Positions 8,752-18,918 of a DNA stretch of 64,000 nucleotides are shown piece by piece. The DNA comes from CAYWTS01 sp964461265 (GTDB lineage: Bacteria > Bacteroidota > Ignavibacteria > Tepidaquicellales > OLB5), in assembly GCA_964461265.1 (NCBI GenBank), contig CAYWTS010000001.1, positions 1 through 64,000 on the forward strand, given 5' to 3'. The number at the start of each line of letters is the position of its first letter. Position 1 is the first letter of the stretch. The notes beneath the pieces are model-generated. The model did no database searches. It saw nothing but the letters and a program-made list of their open reading frames with translations, and was not told where the DNA came from. The translations under genes were made by a program, and so were the position numbers.

Positions 8752-9714
8752 TCAGCTCAATTCAGAAGATGAAATTGAATATATTTTTTTACCGCCATCT
8801 ATGAATGTGAGCCAGTTGTGTTTATCATTTCCGTTATTGACTATATCGAAAAATGCATTTTGTAATTCTTTCGTAATTTTTCCGGCTGTTCCTTTACCGA
8901 CAAGTATTTTATCGACTGAACGAATTGGTGTAATTTCAGCAGCTGTTCCCGTAAAAAATATTTCATCAGCAAGGTATAACATTTCTCTGGGTATATTTGT
9001 TTCTTTTACTTCATATCCTAAATCTTTAGCAAGGTGAATAACAGTATTCCTGGTTACACCTGCTAATATTGCATTAGCTAAGGTTGGTGTATAAAGAACA
9101 TTTTCGTGTATTAGGAAGATATTTTCACCGCTTCCTTCGCTTATGTGCCCGGTTGCATCGAGTGCAATGCCTTCCGAATAGCCGTTTAATAAAGCTTCCA
9201 TTTTCATAAGTTGGCTGTTCATATAACCACCGCCTATTTTAGCAAGAGCAGGTGTAGTGTTGGAAGCATGCCTTCTCCATGAAGATACACATACATCGAT
9301 ACCTGTTTCGACCGCCCCTTTACCAAGATATGAACCCCACTCGTATGCTGCAATCGAGAGTTCAACTGGATTGTTAAGCGGGTTTACCCCTATATCATCA
9401 TAACCTCTGTATGCAATAGGGCGAATATAACATGCGTCTAAATTATTAATCTTTATAGTGTCTTTTATAGCTTCACATATTTCTTCATGTGAATACGGAA
9501 GTTCCGCACGAAATATTTTCGCGGAGTTTATTAATCTTCTAACATGATTATCAAGCCTGAATATAGCAGAACCTTGTTTTGTAAAATAACAACGAATACC
9601 TTCGAAAAAAGAAGAACCATAATGAATAACGTGTGAAAGCACGTGAATTTTAGCATCAGCCCAGTTCACGAACTTTCCATTCATCCATATTTTTTCAACT
9701 GTTTTTATCGGCAT
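8752..9714 (-). CDS. ilvE: Branched-chain amino acid aminotransferase
   Basis: PLP-dependent class IV aminotransferase, 320 residues, catalysing the last step of valine, leucine and isoleucine synthesis or the first step of their breakdown. The fold shows WMNGKFVNWADAKIHVLSHVIHYGSSFFEGIR at the N-terminus, the PLP lysine region AKIGGGYMNSQ, the EGSGENIF motif, and FFTGTAAEITPIRSVD near the C-terminus. It starts 8 nt after the stop of the acetyltransferase-like gene, forming a two-gene unit. ilvE is the best call; D-amino-acid transaminase is less likely given the GTAAEITPI motif. Confidence 0.93.
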   Translation of the reverse strand: MPIKTVEKIWMNGKFVNWADAKIHVLSHVIHYGSSFFEGIRCYFTKQGSAIFRLDNHVRRLINSAKIFRAELPYSHEEICEAIKDTIKINNLDACYIRPIAYRGYDDIGVNPLNNPVELSIAAYEWGSYLGKGAVETGIDVCVSSWRRHASNTTPALAKIGGGYMNSQLMKMEALLNGYSEGIALDATGHISEGSGENIFLIHENVLYTPTLANAILAGVTRNTVIHLAKDLGYEVKETNIPREMLYLADEIFFTGTAAEITPIRSVDKILVGKGTAGKITKELQNAFFDIVNNGNDKHNWLTFIDGGKKIYSISSSELS

Positions 9715-9722
9715 GTTAGTTT

Positions 9723-10850
9723 TTAAATAAGTGATTTACTGTATATTCTGTATGTTTTGTAAATTTGTCCGCCAAGTTTTTCGACTGTTTGACGCATCAC
9801 AATGTTATCTTCCAATACCCATGAAATTTCAGCACCTTTAACACCTTTTTTGTTTCCGTTTATAATAGTTTCTAAATAGAATACTGAGTCAAGGGCTTTC
9901 TTTTGAAATTCACGTTTAACACCCATTACAATGACACGAATAAGATCTATTTTATTTTTCCAGTATAACAGCTTAAAAATTCCAAACGGGAATAATCTTC
10001 CATTTAATCTTTTTAAGACTTGATTAAAATCCGGTAACGATAAAGAAAAACCAGCCGGAATTCCATTTACTTCTGCAAATATTACATATTCTGGATCTAC
10101 AATCATTTTAAGCATTTTTGCCAGATGGTCAAATTCCTCGGTTGTCATTGGAACAAATCCCCAGTTCAGTTCCCAAGCATTATTATATATTTCTTCAATC
10201 TTACGGACTTCGCTGGTTAAGTCTTTCATGCTAAGATATCTTGTCGTAACATCATTTCTTTTCTTAATAAGCTCTGCCATTCGGTTTAGCTTGCTCATAG
10301 CTTGCTGATTATTAATCACTTTAGCCGAGACATAATAAGCATATAAATCTTTTTCCTTTTCAAAACCAAAATTCTCTATTTTATCTGAATAATGCTTCGG
10401 GTTATAGGTCATAAGAATAACCGGAGAAGAATCAAACCCATCAATAAGCAAACCACATTCATCATTTGTTGAAGGATTTACAGGGCCGACTATTTTATCC
10501 AGTTTTTTATCTTTACACCATGCACAAGCATTATCGAGTAATAGATCTGCAACATCCTGGTCGTCTAAAGTTTCAAAGAACCCAAAAAAGCCGGTTTTAT
10601 CATTATGAAATTTATTATGATTATCATTTTTGATTGCAGCTATTCTGCCAACCAGCTCCCCATCTTTTTCCGCAAGAAATAATTCGACTTCCGAGTGTTT
10701 AAAAAAAGGATTCTTTACCGGATTAAGATTATTTCTTGCATCGAAAATTAAAGGTGGGACCCAATACTTATCTTTTCTGTATATCTTCCAAGGTAATTTG
10801 ATAAAATTTAAACGGTCTGTTTCGGTTTCTACCCGCTTTATTTTAATCAA
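9723..10850 (-). CDS. GNAT-like N-acetyltransferase domain protein
   Basis: A cytoplasmic protein of 375 residues belonging to a conserved but poorly characterised family with GNAT-like features. An acetyl-CoA-binding-type stretch ELFLAEKDGELVGRIAAIKN lies near residues 56-75, and VIFAEVNGIPAGFSLSLPDF near residue 255. No substrate is known. The start is a TTG (LIKIKRVETETDR); no nearby ATG offers an alternative. It is followed 8 nt later by ilvE and presumably co-transcribed. The call rests on fold-level resemblance; I do not recognise a specific enzyme. Confidence 0.6.
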   Translation of the reverse strand: MIKIKRVETETDRLNFIKLPWKIYRKDKYWVPPLIFDARNNLNPVKNPFFKHSEVELFLAEKDGELVGRIAAIKNDNHNKFHNDKTGFFGFFETLDDQDVADLLLDNACAWCKDKKLDKIVGPVNPSTNDECGLLIDGFDSSPVILMTYNPKHYSDKIENFGFEKEKDLYAYYVSAKVINNQQAMSKLNRMAELIKKRNDVTTRYLSMKDLTSEVRKIEEIYNNAWELNWGFVPMTTEEFDHLAKMLKMIVDPEYVIFAEVNGIPAGFSLSLPDFNQVLKRLNGRLFPFGIFKLLYWKNKIDLIRVIVMGVKREFQKKALDSVFYLETIINGNKKGVKGAEISWVLEDNIVMRQTVEKLGGQIYKTYRIYSKSLI

Positions 10851-11024
10851 AATTCAGTTTTTTCCGATAAATATTGATTTTAATTAATTAATTTAATTAA
10901 CTTTTTAATAATATACAATTTAAATTTTAATCTTTTTTTAAATTACTAAAACCTTTGTTTACGAAAGGCATTGATACTCATAATGATATTGATATTTTTT
11001 TTAATTATTATTGTCCTGAAGAAA

Positions 11025-11032
11025 TATTTTTG
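11025..11032 (+). promoter_or_regulatory. Bacteroidota-type -7 element, near-leaderless
   Basis: TATTTTTG matches TAnnTTTG and ends 4 bp before the ATG at 11037, so the transcript would start at or next to the start codon. No clear TTG -33 element is seen about 20 bp upstream, which weakens the call. Confidence 0.4.
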
Positions 11033-11036
11033 TTAA

Positions 11037-11501
11037 ATGAATAAATACAGAATTTTTATTTTTTTAGTATTAACATTTTTGTTATGCGATTCATTATTTT
11101 CACAGGATGGCTGGTGGAAAGATAAAAAATATAAAAGTGAGGCACAGAAACAAAAATATTTAAACTGTAAAAGAACTTTTATAGCCTTATCGGAGGCAAT
11201 AAACTATTCGAATGCAAATATTATTCAAGGCTACTCTCAGGAAGAAATATATATAAACCTGCTTGATGTTGACAGAGGTTATTATAAATATGATCAAATT
11301 AAATACATATTAGAAAGCTTTTTTAACACTTATCCTGTAAATAACTTTAAATGGATTTCATCTACAAAATCGGAAAAGCAAGCATTTGCGCTCGGTAAAT
11401 ATAAGTACAGCAGCTTCGGTTTTGTAAATACTTACAACTTCTCAGTTTCCCTGAAATACACTAATAATTTATGGTTAATTGAGCAGATCATAGTCAATTA
11501 A
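11037..11501 (+). CDS. DUF4783-like secreted protein
   Basis: A small secreted protein of 154 residues. The signal peptide ends near SLFSQ (residue 23). The mature part has the layout of the DUF4783 family of Bacteroidota: an early helix with the family's usual mid-domain spacing, YDQIKYILESFFNTYPVNNFKW, and a C-terminal strand pair ending NNLWLIEQIIVN. The fold is NTF2-like and the function unknown. It ends 20 nt before the large sensor kinase gene and is probably co-transcribed with it, so it may be a periplasmic partner; that is inference only. Confidence 0.6.
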   Translation: MNKYRIFIFLVLTFLLCDSLFSQDGWWKDKKYKSEAQKQKYLNCKRTFIALSEAINYSNANIIQGYSQEEIYINLLDVDRGYYKYDQIKYILESFFNTYPVNNFKWISSTKSEKQAFALGKYKYSSFGFVNTYNFSVSLKYTNNLWLIEQIIVN

Positions 11502-11521
11502 CTATCAAACTATTAAATTTA

Positions 11522-14500
11522 TTGAAACTCATTTCACCTAAAATAAAGGTTCTCATTATTGCCTTAACTGCATTTATAGTAATAATAGTTATCACTAAGA
11601 TACTTTTATTACTTACACTTAATGGAATTGAGAGTAATTGGGAAATTATTAAGAAAGATAAGTATGACAACATTCAAAACACTGCCGAAAATTTATTTAT
11701 TGAATACGAGGATAGAATAAAAAATTTTTCAGCTGAATTTTTTGCAAACAAAAAGCTGATTTCATCTATTAATTCCCAAAATATCAAGAAAGCTTATGAA
11801 AGCATTAATGAACTGGAAGACATTTCAAAGTATAATATTGAGGTTTACAATCAGAGATTAGAACTAATTTTATTTTCAGGCAGGCAAATACATCCCGAGG
11901 TTTCAAGCCTTCAAAAAGCTATCTCGGGAAATAGTTTTGAGAGGATTGAACATTCAGGTACAATGAGTTATTTAGTGCTTTATGTTCCTTTTTCCTCCGG
12001 TGATTCAGAAAAACAACAGGAGAATGTCTCGGTTCTCGTTATTTCCCGATTACTCGACATTAAATACATTATTAATGAGGAATTGTATTCCGAACCTGGT
12101 ATTTCGAATACTTATAAAAAAAATTACGGTGTAAATGTAAGCTTTTTTTTCAGGAATAAGGAATTTTTCACTACCGGTGAGCAAAGTAATAATAATCCCG
12201 ATTATCAAAGCTTTGATCTTATATGCAGGGATAAAAATATTCAATGCAGAATAGATGTACCGGTGTTAAACGTAAATTCTTATCAAAGAGAAATAAGTGA
12301 ACGTTACGAATTTGTACTTTCAATAATAATTTTTACTGCATCGGTACTCTTTATTATTATTGTTTTTATTATTTCACAAAACATTAAGATTGCTTTATTA
12401 AAATTATTCGTTAAAATTTTTAGCTTAATTTTATTAAGATATATTATATTATGGATAAATTTTCCTTCGAAGTTATTTACTGTAATAAATATAGATATTT
12501 TTTCACCTGTATTTTTTGCTTCAGATTTTGGTTTCGGTATTGCAAAATCATTGGGCGAGCTTATGATCACATCACTTTTTCTTGTTATCTGTACTTATTT
12601 AATATCGTTGTATTTTCTTAATCATGTAAAGCACACTTTTCAGCATACAAATAAAAATCTTTCTAATTTAATTCCGGTCATAGCCGGAATTATTATTTTA
12701 TTAGCAATAAACATTTATAATTATATAATACAATCTATAGTATATAATTCGAACATTAATTTTTTTGAACGGACTTCAATTTTAACATCTGACAAACCTG
12801 AATTTGCTGTATTCATTATTGTAATTATTACATTTACTCTAATGGTTTTATTATTATGTTCGGTTTTTGCACTTCGCAGTATACTTTTGCTGAGACAAAA
12901 TTTTAAGTTAAAAAAATTATTTAAACGTTATTCATTCTTCATATATTTTACTATTATTTTTATTATAAATTATTTTACGCTCATTTTTAATATTTCCTTA
13001 TTTGATACAGGTCCTGGATTTGTTAATTCTTCATTGATAATTCTATTATTAGCTGTTTTTACATATATTCTTTTCAGGAAAATACTAATATTACCAAGCG
13101 TCAGAATTATCTCATTTCCTGTTATTTCTATATTAATACTAATGTCTCTGGTTATTTCTCCTTTGATGTTAATAAATGAGATTACTTCACAGGAGAGCAA
13201 ATACCTGGAACAGGAGACTAAAAGACTTGCAACGTCTTCAGGTGAAGAATTGCCCTTTTTAATTATTACAGTACTAGATGATATTATAGAAAAAGACTTC
13301 ATCGTTAGCAACTGGAAAGACAAGAATATGATACCAAAACTTGCTTTTAATTTGTGGTCATCCAGCAGGCTTTATTCTGAAAATTTAAATTCTTCAATTA
13401 TCCTTCTTGATACGAATTATCGGATAATAAGCGACTTTAGTATCAGTCCGCTAAATATTAATTCAGATTCCGTTACTAATTACATTATTAAAAATAAAGC
13501 AATTTTTATAAGAGGAGGAGAAGATACTTTACAGTTTGAAGAAGATGAAGACGCTGAAAGCAATATGATAGCTGAAGGTGTGATACAAAATTCCGACTTA
13601 AAATTTTATGCCGGTTTAAGACCAGTGTATTTCCAGCCGGGAGGTAATCCGGACTTTAAGGAATTACTTGGGTATTTAATAGCAGCTATACAATATGATA
13701 CAAAAAGTTACTATTCCGCTAAACATTTTGAGTTTTTCAAAGGCACCAAACCAGACAGATTGACAAATAAATTAACTTCACAGCCTATTTATTCGGAGTT
13801 TTCAGACGGAGAAATGGCAGGAACATCAAATTATGACGTATCAAAATCGCTCATTAAAACACTGGATATGCTTAGAAGCAGTCTTGAGGGAAAAATCGAT
13901 AAATCTACGCTTCGTTTTGACCAGATAGAGAATAATTTATATAAAACATACTTTGTAATAGTTGAACCTGTTAAAAACCAGCCGGAGAAAATTTATGCAG
14001 TAAGCATAAAGGTAAACGACATAAACGGATTTGTATTTTTCTTTTTAAAGTGTCTGCTTGTTTCAACCTTGATTTACCTGATTTTTCTTATCCTTTATAC
14101 AATTTATATAACCATCAAGCATTTTATAAAATCCAGACGTTTATTACTGTTTGCTTTTGGTTTCAGGGAGAAATTGTTTGTATCTTTTTTTGTTGTTTCG
14201 GTCATACCTGTTCTCATTCTGGCTTTGTACTCCAGGGAATATGTAGAATCCAAGAATAACAAGACAGCTGTAAATGAGATTATTTCGGATCTCAAGCTTG
14301 TGGAACAGTATATAAAAAGCAAACTAGATTGGACAGATATTAAATTAAGAAACAAGGGGGTTGATGACAAACTTATTTTACAATCGAACATATTCGGAAA
14401 AAGTTTCGCTGAATCGGATAAAATATTTAACTTTTTTGTAAAAAATAAATTAACATCTACTACTAACGAAGAACTGTATAAGTCAGATTTACTCGAAACC

Positions 14501-15625
14501 AGGATAAGCGGAAATGCATATTACAATTTAGTACTTTTAAAGCGTGACTTTTTCATTGAAAATCAGGAAATCGGTGTATTTAGATTTGTGTCAGGTTATA
14601 AACCTGTTTATGACAGGTATTTTAACCTTATTGGAATTGTTTCAACCCTTACTTTATTCAGACAGTATGAAATTGATACCGAGATCACAGAATCGCTTGT
14701 ATATATATTCGGAACATATTTAATAGCTATTGTATTTTTAATTGTAGTTGTAAATATACTTGCATCAAGAATTTCGAATCCCATAATAAAGCTTATGCAA
14801 GCGACTGAAGATCTTTCCAGGGGCAAAACCGATATTCAGTTGCCAGTCACTACGCGTGATGAAATCGGTGAACTTGTTAAATCATTCAACAGGATGACGA
14901 TAGAGTTAAAAAGGTCGCGTGAGGAACTTAAAAAAGCAGAACGAGAAAGTGCCTGGAGGGATATTGCAAGACAGGTTGCACATGAGATTAAAAATCCCTT
15001 AACCCCTATGAAACTTGCAATCCAGCACCTTTATTATGCATATATTCACAGTTCAAAAGATTTTAAAACAATAATCCATAATACAAACAAACTTATTATC
15101 GATCAGATCGAAACTTTGAACCGTATTGCAACCGAATTCTCAGATTTTGCAAAATTGCCGAGACGTAACTATGTACCCATAAACATGAATGAGATAATTA
15201 AGGATACTGTGAAACTTTTAAAATCGCAATCCAACATTATAATCGATATCGGGAAATCAGCTATTAATACTTTAATTTTAGGAGATAAAGATGAACTAAA
15301 GCGTGTTTTAATCAATATTATAAGAAATTCGACTCAGGCAATTGAACAAAAAACATATTTCGAAGGGGAAGGCAGAATATTAATATCAACTTATTCAAAA
15401 GGACAAACGTATTTTCTTAAGATCCAAGATAATGGTATTGGTATGGATGAACAAACGCAGCAAAAACTATTTGAACCTTATTTTTCAACAAAATCAACGG
15501 GAATGGGCTTAGGGTTAGTTATTACAAAAAAAATTCTTGATGATATGGGTTCTAAAATCACATTAAACAGTAAGTTAAATGAAGGTACAGAGGTTTTGAT
15601 TTCTTTTCCTATAAAAAAATTGTAA
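11522..15625 (+). CDS. Very large membrane sensor histidine kinase (NtrY-like)
   Basis: A 1367-residue transmembrane kinase. An N-terminal helix and a periplasmic domain (about 35-265) are followed by a block of seven to eight helices (about 265-550). A second extracytoplasmic region (about 555-845), two further helices, a third sensor region and a last helix (about 1060-1080) come next. The cytoplasmic end has HAMP (SRISNPIIKLMQATEDLSRG), HisKA with the phospho-His at H1154 (VAHEIKNPLTPMKLA) and HATPase_c (NIIRNSTQAIE, DNGIGMDE, GMGLGLVI). The KNPLTPMKLA H-box is typical of NtrY-type kinases. The start is TTG. No response regulator is adjacent. Confidence 0.88.
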   Translation: MKLISPKIKVLIIALTAFIVIIVITKILLLLTLNGIESNWEIIKKDKYDNIQNTAENLFIEYEDRIKNFSAEFFANKKLISSINSQNIKKAYESINELEDISKYNIEVYNQRLELILFSGRQIHPEVSSLQKAISGNSFERIEHSGTMSYLVLYVPFSSGDSEKQQENVSVLVISRLLDIKYIINEELYSEPGISNTYKKNYGVNVSFFFRNKEFFTTGEQSNNNPDYQSFDLICRDKNIQCRIDVPVLNVNSYQREISERYEFVLSIIIFTASVLFIIIVFIISQNIKIALLKLFVKIFSLILLRYIILWINFPSKLFTVINIDIFSPVFFASDFGFGIAKSLGELMITSLFLVICTYLISLYFLNHVKHTFQHTNKNLSNLIPVIAGIIILLAINIYNYIIQSIVYNSNINFFERTSILTSDKPEFAVFIIVIITFTLMVLLLCSVFALRSILLLRQNFKLKKLFKRYSFFIYFTIIFIINYFTLIFNISLFDTGPGFVNSSLIILLLAVFTYILFRKILILPSVRIISFPVISILILMSLVISPLMLINEITSQESKYLEQETKRLATSSGEELPFLIITVLDDIIEKDFIVSNWKDKNMIPKLAFNLWSSSRLYSENLNSSIILLDTNYRIISDFSISPLNINSDSVTNYIIKNKAIFIRGGEDTLQFEEDEDAESNMIAEGVIQNSDLKFYAGLRPVYFQPGGNPDFKELLGYLIAAIQYDTKSYYSAKHFEFFKGTKPDRLTNKLTSQPIYSEFSDGEMAGTSNYDVSKSLIKTLDMLRSSLEGKIDKSTLRFDQIENNLYKTYFVIVEPVKNQPEKIYAVSIKVNDINGFVFFFLKCLLVSTLIYLIFLILYTIYITIKHFIKSRRLLLFAFGFREKLFVSFFVVSVIPVLILALYSREYVESKNNKTAVNEIISDLKLVEQYIKSKLDWTDIKLRNKGVDDKLILQSNIFGKSFAESDKIFNFFVKNKLTSTTNEELYKSDLLETRISGNAYYNLVLLKRDFFIENQEIGVFRFVSGYKPVYDRYFNLIGIVSTLTLFRQYEIDTEITESLVYIFGTYLIAIVFLIVVVNILASRISNPIIKLMQATEDLSRGKTDIQLPVTTRDEIGELVKSFNRMTIELKRSREELKKAERESAWRDIARQVAHEIKNPLTPMKLAIQHLYYAYIHSSKDFKTIIHNTNKLIIDQIETLNRIATEFSDFAKLPRRNYVPINMNEIIKDTVKLLKSQSNIIIDIGKSAINTLILGDKDELKRVLINIIRNSTQAIEQKTYFEGEGRILISTYSKGQTYFLKIQDNGIGMDEQTQQKLFEPYFSTKSTGMGLGLVITKKILDDMGSKITLNSKLNEGTEVLISFPIKKL

Positions 15626-15719
15626 GAATAAAAAATGCATTATTTTTTCTTTTCAAATTTATTATAATGTAATTAACCAATAAAATTTCACATAACTATA
15701 AATAAACGGAGGAATGGTA

Positions 15720-18098
15720 ATGAACTTATTTACTATTTGTTTAAACTCATTTCTTTCTACTTTATTTCTTTTTGTTTTCTCATTTTCTTTATTAGCTCAG
15801 GATAGATCTGATATTTCATCATCTCTTAATAAGGATTTATTTAAGGCTGCTTTAAACCATAAAGATAATAATGAAATTAATTATTCAAAGAAACCGATTA
15901 ACTGCTATACAACCGATGAATATGGTTCCCTTACTTACAATGCCGTTTTATCAGGTCTGGGTTCATCGGGCAGTTGTGCTAATATTGCTCACAGTTCTCT
16001 TTTTAACCAAGATATAGATGGTTCATTTGAATTATGGGTTTATCCAACAACTATAAATGTGAATGCTATTCTGGTTTCTAAAGGAAATTCCAGCAGCCAG
16101 TCATTTTTATGGGGGATTTCATCAAGCACTAAGCAAATGTTTTTCAGGATCGGAACTACGGTTTTTAACAATTCGGATGGTACTGTAATACCTTTAAGTA
16201 CCTGGACACATCTTGCTGTTACATGGACAGGTGGTCCTAATTTTAGCGTGATTTTCTATGTTAATGGTGCTCAGAGCGGTTCTACTGTTATCAATAATGC
16301 TGCATTTAATTTGAATAGTGACCCATTAAGGATCGGTGCCAGCCAGTATTTTACTTCAGAATATTTTGCGGGGCAAATTGATGAAGTCAGATTCTGGGCA
16401 GATGTGAGAACAGTTCAGGAAATCAGAGATAACCGCTTCGTGGGTCTTGGTGATGGCAGTGGTGCAAATGCATCTTCAGCTTTAACTTCTAGTGCTCATT
16501 ACGATAATTTAATAGCATCATGGACTTTTAACAGAACCGGAACTGTATATGATGACATTAACGGTTTGAATGGAAATTATTATGGAAGTGCTGTATCGTC
16601 TTTAAATGATCTTGGTGTTCCCGTTCCGTATAACCTTGCATTAAGATGTTTTGGAGGAGTAAACGACAAAGTTGTAATTGCACATAACAGTACTGTATTT
16701 GACCAGACAGGTGATGGTTCTTTAGAAATGTGGTTTAAACCCGTAACACTTAGCATTGACCAAATTTTGATGTCAAAGGGTTCTACTATATCCACTATTT
16801 CATTTTTATTTGGAGTTAATAATACAGGCAGACTTTATTTTAGACTTGGCGGAAATCCCATTGCCAGTAACGGAGCTTCACTTACTAATAATATGTGGCA
16901 GCACGTTGCGGTCACTTGGTTGCTCGTTAGCGGAAATTATGAGATTAAATTTTATTTAAACGGAGTGCAAAACGGCACAACACTTACATTACCCGGTGTA
17001 TGGCCAACAAATACTGCCCGAGCATATATTGGAGGTTCTGAAGTGTTTGTAAGCAACACCGTGCAAGGGTATATAGACGAGGTCAGAATATGGAATCCTA
17101 CTCTTACCCAGGCACAAATTCAGAAATATATGTTTGTTTCCGGACGCGCATTATTACCAAATTCTGAAATTAGGGGTATATGGAATTTCGATGGCAATCT
17201 ACTGAATTTTTCAGCTTTTTCAGGAGTTAATGGCAGTTTTAATTTAGGTGCTGTTAATAATGCAAGACTTAGTGCCTATAATAATGAAGGTTCACCAGGT
17301 TCATATTCTACCAGTTTTATAGCACACAGTACAGTTATTAACAGAGGTGGTACACCTAATTCTTTCCCTAATGGTTTTTATATAAGCACACCTTTTCTCA
17401 GTATACCTGATAATAATACAACAGGTGTTACAAATACAATAAGTGTTACAAATAATCCGGGAAATCTTAGCAACATTGAGCTATTTCTTTCTGTTCAGCA
17501 CACATGGGTTGGAGACCTTGTAGTTACATTAACTGCACCTAACGGACAGTCTAGGCAAGTTATAGCCAATAATGGTGGTGCGGGTGATAACATCCTTTCT
17601 TTCTTTGGGGATGCGTTTAATTACTTACCTAATAGCTCTATTTATCTGCCACCTTGGGCTTTTATCAAGCCTATTGTAACGTTTGGTAATATAGGTAATA
17701 CGTTTTTAAATGGCACATGGTCTTTAAAGGTTGTGGATAATGCCGCTTCAGATGTAGGTCTGCTGCAGGGCTGGGGGTTAAGATTCAATAACCAGACTAT
17801 GGTTGGTATTGAGATTGTAAATAGCAATATTCCACAGAAGTTTGCTCTCTATCAAAATTATCCTAATCCATTCAACCCGAATACTTCGATTAATTTTGAT
17901 GTTGCAAAAAATGGGAATGTGAAAATTATTTTATTCGATGTACTAGGAAGGGAAGTTAAAACACTGGTTAATGAATATTTTAAAGCAGGGAATTATAAAT
18001 ATAATTTCGATGGTTTCTCACTTGCATCGGGAGTATATTTCTATAAGATTGTTGCAGGGGATTTTACAGATACCAAAAAGATGACACTTCTGAAATAA
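15720..18098 (+). CDS. T9SS cargo protein with two LamG domains and a P-domain
   Basis: A surface or secreted protein of 792 residues. The signal peptide ends near LLAQ. Two LamG/concanavalin-like domains follow (each with the pattern SFELWVYP or SLEMWFKP and GQIDEVRFW or GYIDEVRIW), about residues 55-265 and 310-490. Next comes a proprotein-convertase P-domain (LVVTLTAPNG, GTWSLKVVDNA), about 535-690, and a T9SS sorting domain (NYPNPFNPNTSINF to the end). No catalytic protease domain accompanies the P-domain. ATG codons lie at 15714 and 15720; GGAGG at 15708-15712 is properly spaced only for 15720. Confidence 0.85.
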   Translation: MNLFTICLNSFLSTLFLFVFSFSLLAQDRSDISSSLNKDLFKAALNHKDNNEINYSKKPINCYTTDEYGSLTYNAVLSGLGSSGSCANIAHSSLFNQDIDGSFELWVYPTTINVNAILVSKGNSSSQSFLWGISSSTKQMFFRIGTTVFNNSDGTVIPLSTWTHLAVTWTGGPNFSVIFYVNGAQSGSTVINNAAFNLNSDPLRIGASQYFTSEYFAGQIDEVRFWADVRTVQEIRDNRFVGLGDGSGANASSALTSSAHYDNLIASWTFNRTGTVYDDINGLNGNYYGSAVSSLNDLGVPVPYNLALRCFGGVNDKVVIAHNSTVFDQTGDGSLEMWFKPVTLSIDQILMSKGSTISTISFLFGVNNTGRLYFRLGGNPIASNGASLTNNMWQHVAVTWLLVSGNYEIKFYLNGVQNGTTLTLPGVWPTNTARAYIGGSEVFVSNTVQGYIDEVRIWNPTLTQAQIQKYMFVSGRALLPNSEIRGIWNFDGNLLNFSAFSGVNGSFNLGAVNNARLSAYNNEGSPGSYSTSFIAHSTVINRGGTPNSFPNGFYISTPFLSIPDNNTTGVTNTISVTNNPGNLSNIELFLSVQHTWVGDLVVTLTAPNGQSRQVIANNGGAGDNILSFFGDAFNYLPNSSIYLPPWAFIKPIVTFGNIGNTFLNGTWSLKVVDNAASDVGLLQGWGLRFNNQTMVGIEIVNSNIPQKFALYQNYPNPFNPNTSINFDVAKNGNVKIILFDVLGREVKTLVNEYFKAGNYKYNFDGFSLASGVYFYKIVAGDFTDTKKMTLLK

Positions 18099-18136
18099 AA
18101 ACTCTTTTATTGATCGATCTGCAGCTATTAGTAACA

Positions 18137-18166
18137 AAAAAGCCCCTAGACGTTACGGGGCTTTTT
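18137..18166. terminator. Bidirectional terminator between convergent genes
   Basis: Perfect 10-bp stem, AAAAAGCCCC (18137-18146) with GGGGCTTTTT (18157-18166), loop TAGACGTTAC. The flanking A- and T-runs make it usable from both sides, between the LamG protein gene (plus) and the zinc-ribbon gene (minus). Confidence 0.9.
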
Positions 18167-18190
18167 TAATTTACACATTTATGATACATA

Positions 18191-18724
18191 CTATTTATTT
18201 TTTGATACACCGTAGGCGTGGAATTTAAAATTTTTTAAGATTTCTTTAACCGATTCAACTTCTGATTTCATTACAAATAGCCTTGCTGGTTGAATTAAAG
18301 GATCAACACTTAGGAAATTCTCGCCTGCAAAGTAAAAGTCTATTCCTGCATCGGAAAGTATAGATTTTATTAATACTACGTCCGAAATATTCATACATGA
18401 TAACATAAATACGTATTCTCCTGCTTTTTCTATTAAAGGAGGTGTGACATTAAAATCTATTTTTGAATCGCATTGTTCGCAGTGGACAATACCTGTTTCC
18501 TGCTCGTGGGATTCAAGCTGCAGCCTGCATAAACAATTAGGGCAATCTATAAATTCGGGTAATAATATTTTTGTGAAGTCAGCCTTAAGTTTGTTTTGGC
18601 ATTCGTAACTTTTACAATAAAGGTATTCTCCGTATTCAGTTAAACATTGTTCACAGAAAGGTTTACCGCAGCTGCAGCAATGTAAATTAGTTTTAATATC
18701 CGGATGATTTGTACAGTGTTCCAT
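18191..18724 (-). CDS. Zinc-ribbon protein with DUF2007-like C-terminus
   Basis: A cytoplasmic protein of 177 residues. An N-terminal B-box-like zinc finger (CTNHPD, CCSCGKPFCEQC, CKSYEC) is followed by a second Cys pair set (CPNCLCRL, HCEQCDSK), then about 75 residues resembling DUF2007, a small ferredoxin-like domain ending in ARLFVMKSEVESVKEIL. DUF2007 proteins are called putative signal transducers without a known mechanism. It is transcribed away from the E2 gene across a 194-bp divergent region. Function unknown; domain calls moderately sure. Confidence 0.65.
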   Translation of the reverse strand: MEHCTNHPDIKTNLHCCSCGKPFCEQCLTEYGEYLYCKSYECQNKLKADFTKILLPEFIDCPNCLCRLQLESHEQETGIVHCEQCDSKIDFNVTPPLIEKAGEYVFMLSCMNISDVVLIKSILSDAGIDFYFAGENFLSVDPLIQPARLFVMKSEVESVKEILKNFKFHAYGVSKNK

Positions 18725-18837
18725 AGGTCTTTTTTTACATTTTTATATTTTTTAAAATATTATACGAATATAGTGTGGTTTAATAATATATTACATATTT
18801 AAGAAATGAGTAAAAACTTTAGATTTCAGTAGAAAAA

Positions 18838-18868
18838 TTGATTTTTCACGCTTAAATCGTTATTTTTG
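18838..18868 (+). promoter_or_regulatory. Promoter of the E2-lipA operon (TTG-N20-TAnnTTTG)
   Basis: TTG at 18838-18840 and TATTTTTG at 18861-18868 are separated by 20 bp, the Bacteroidota primary-sigma layout. The E2 start codon lies 51 nt downstream. Confidence 0.6.
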
Positions 18869-18918
18869 TTAAATTCATTAGAAAACATACATTTTTATCT
18901 AAAGGAAGAGGTAAATAA

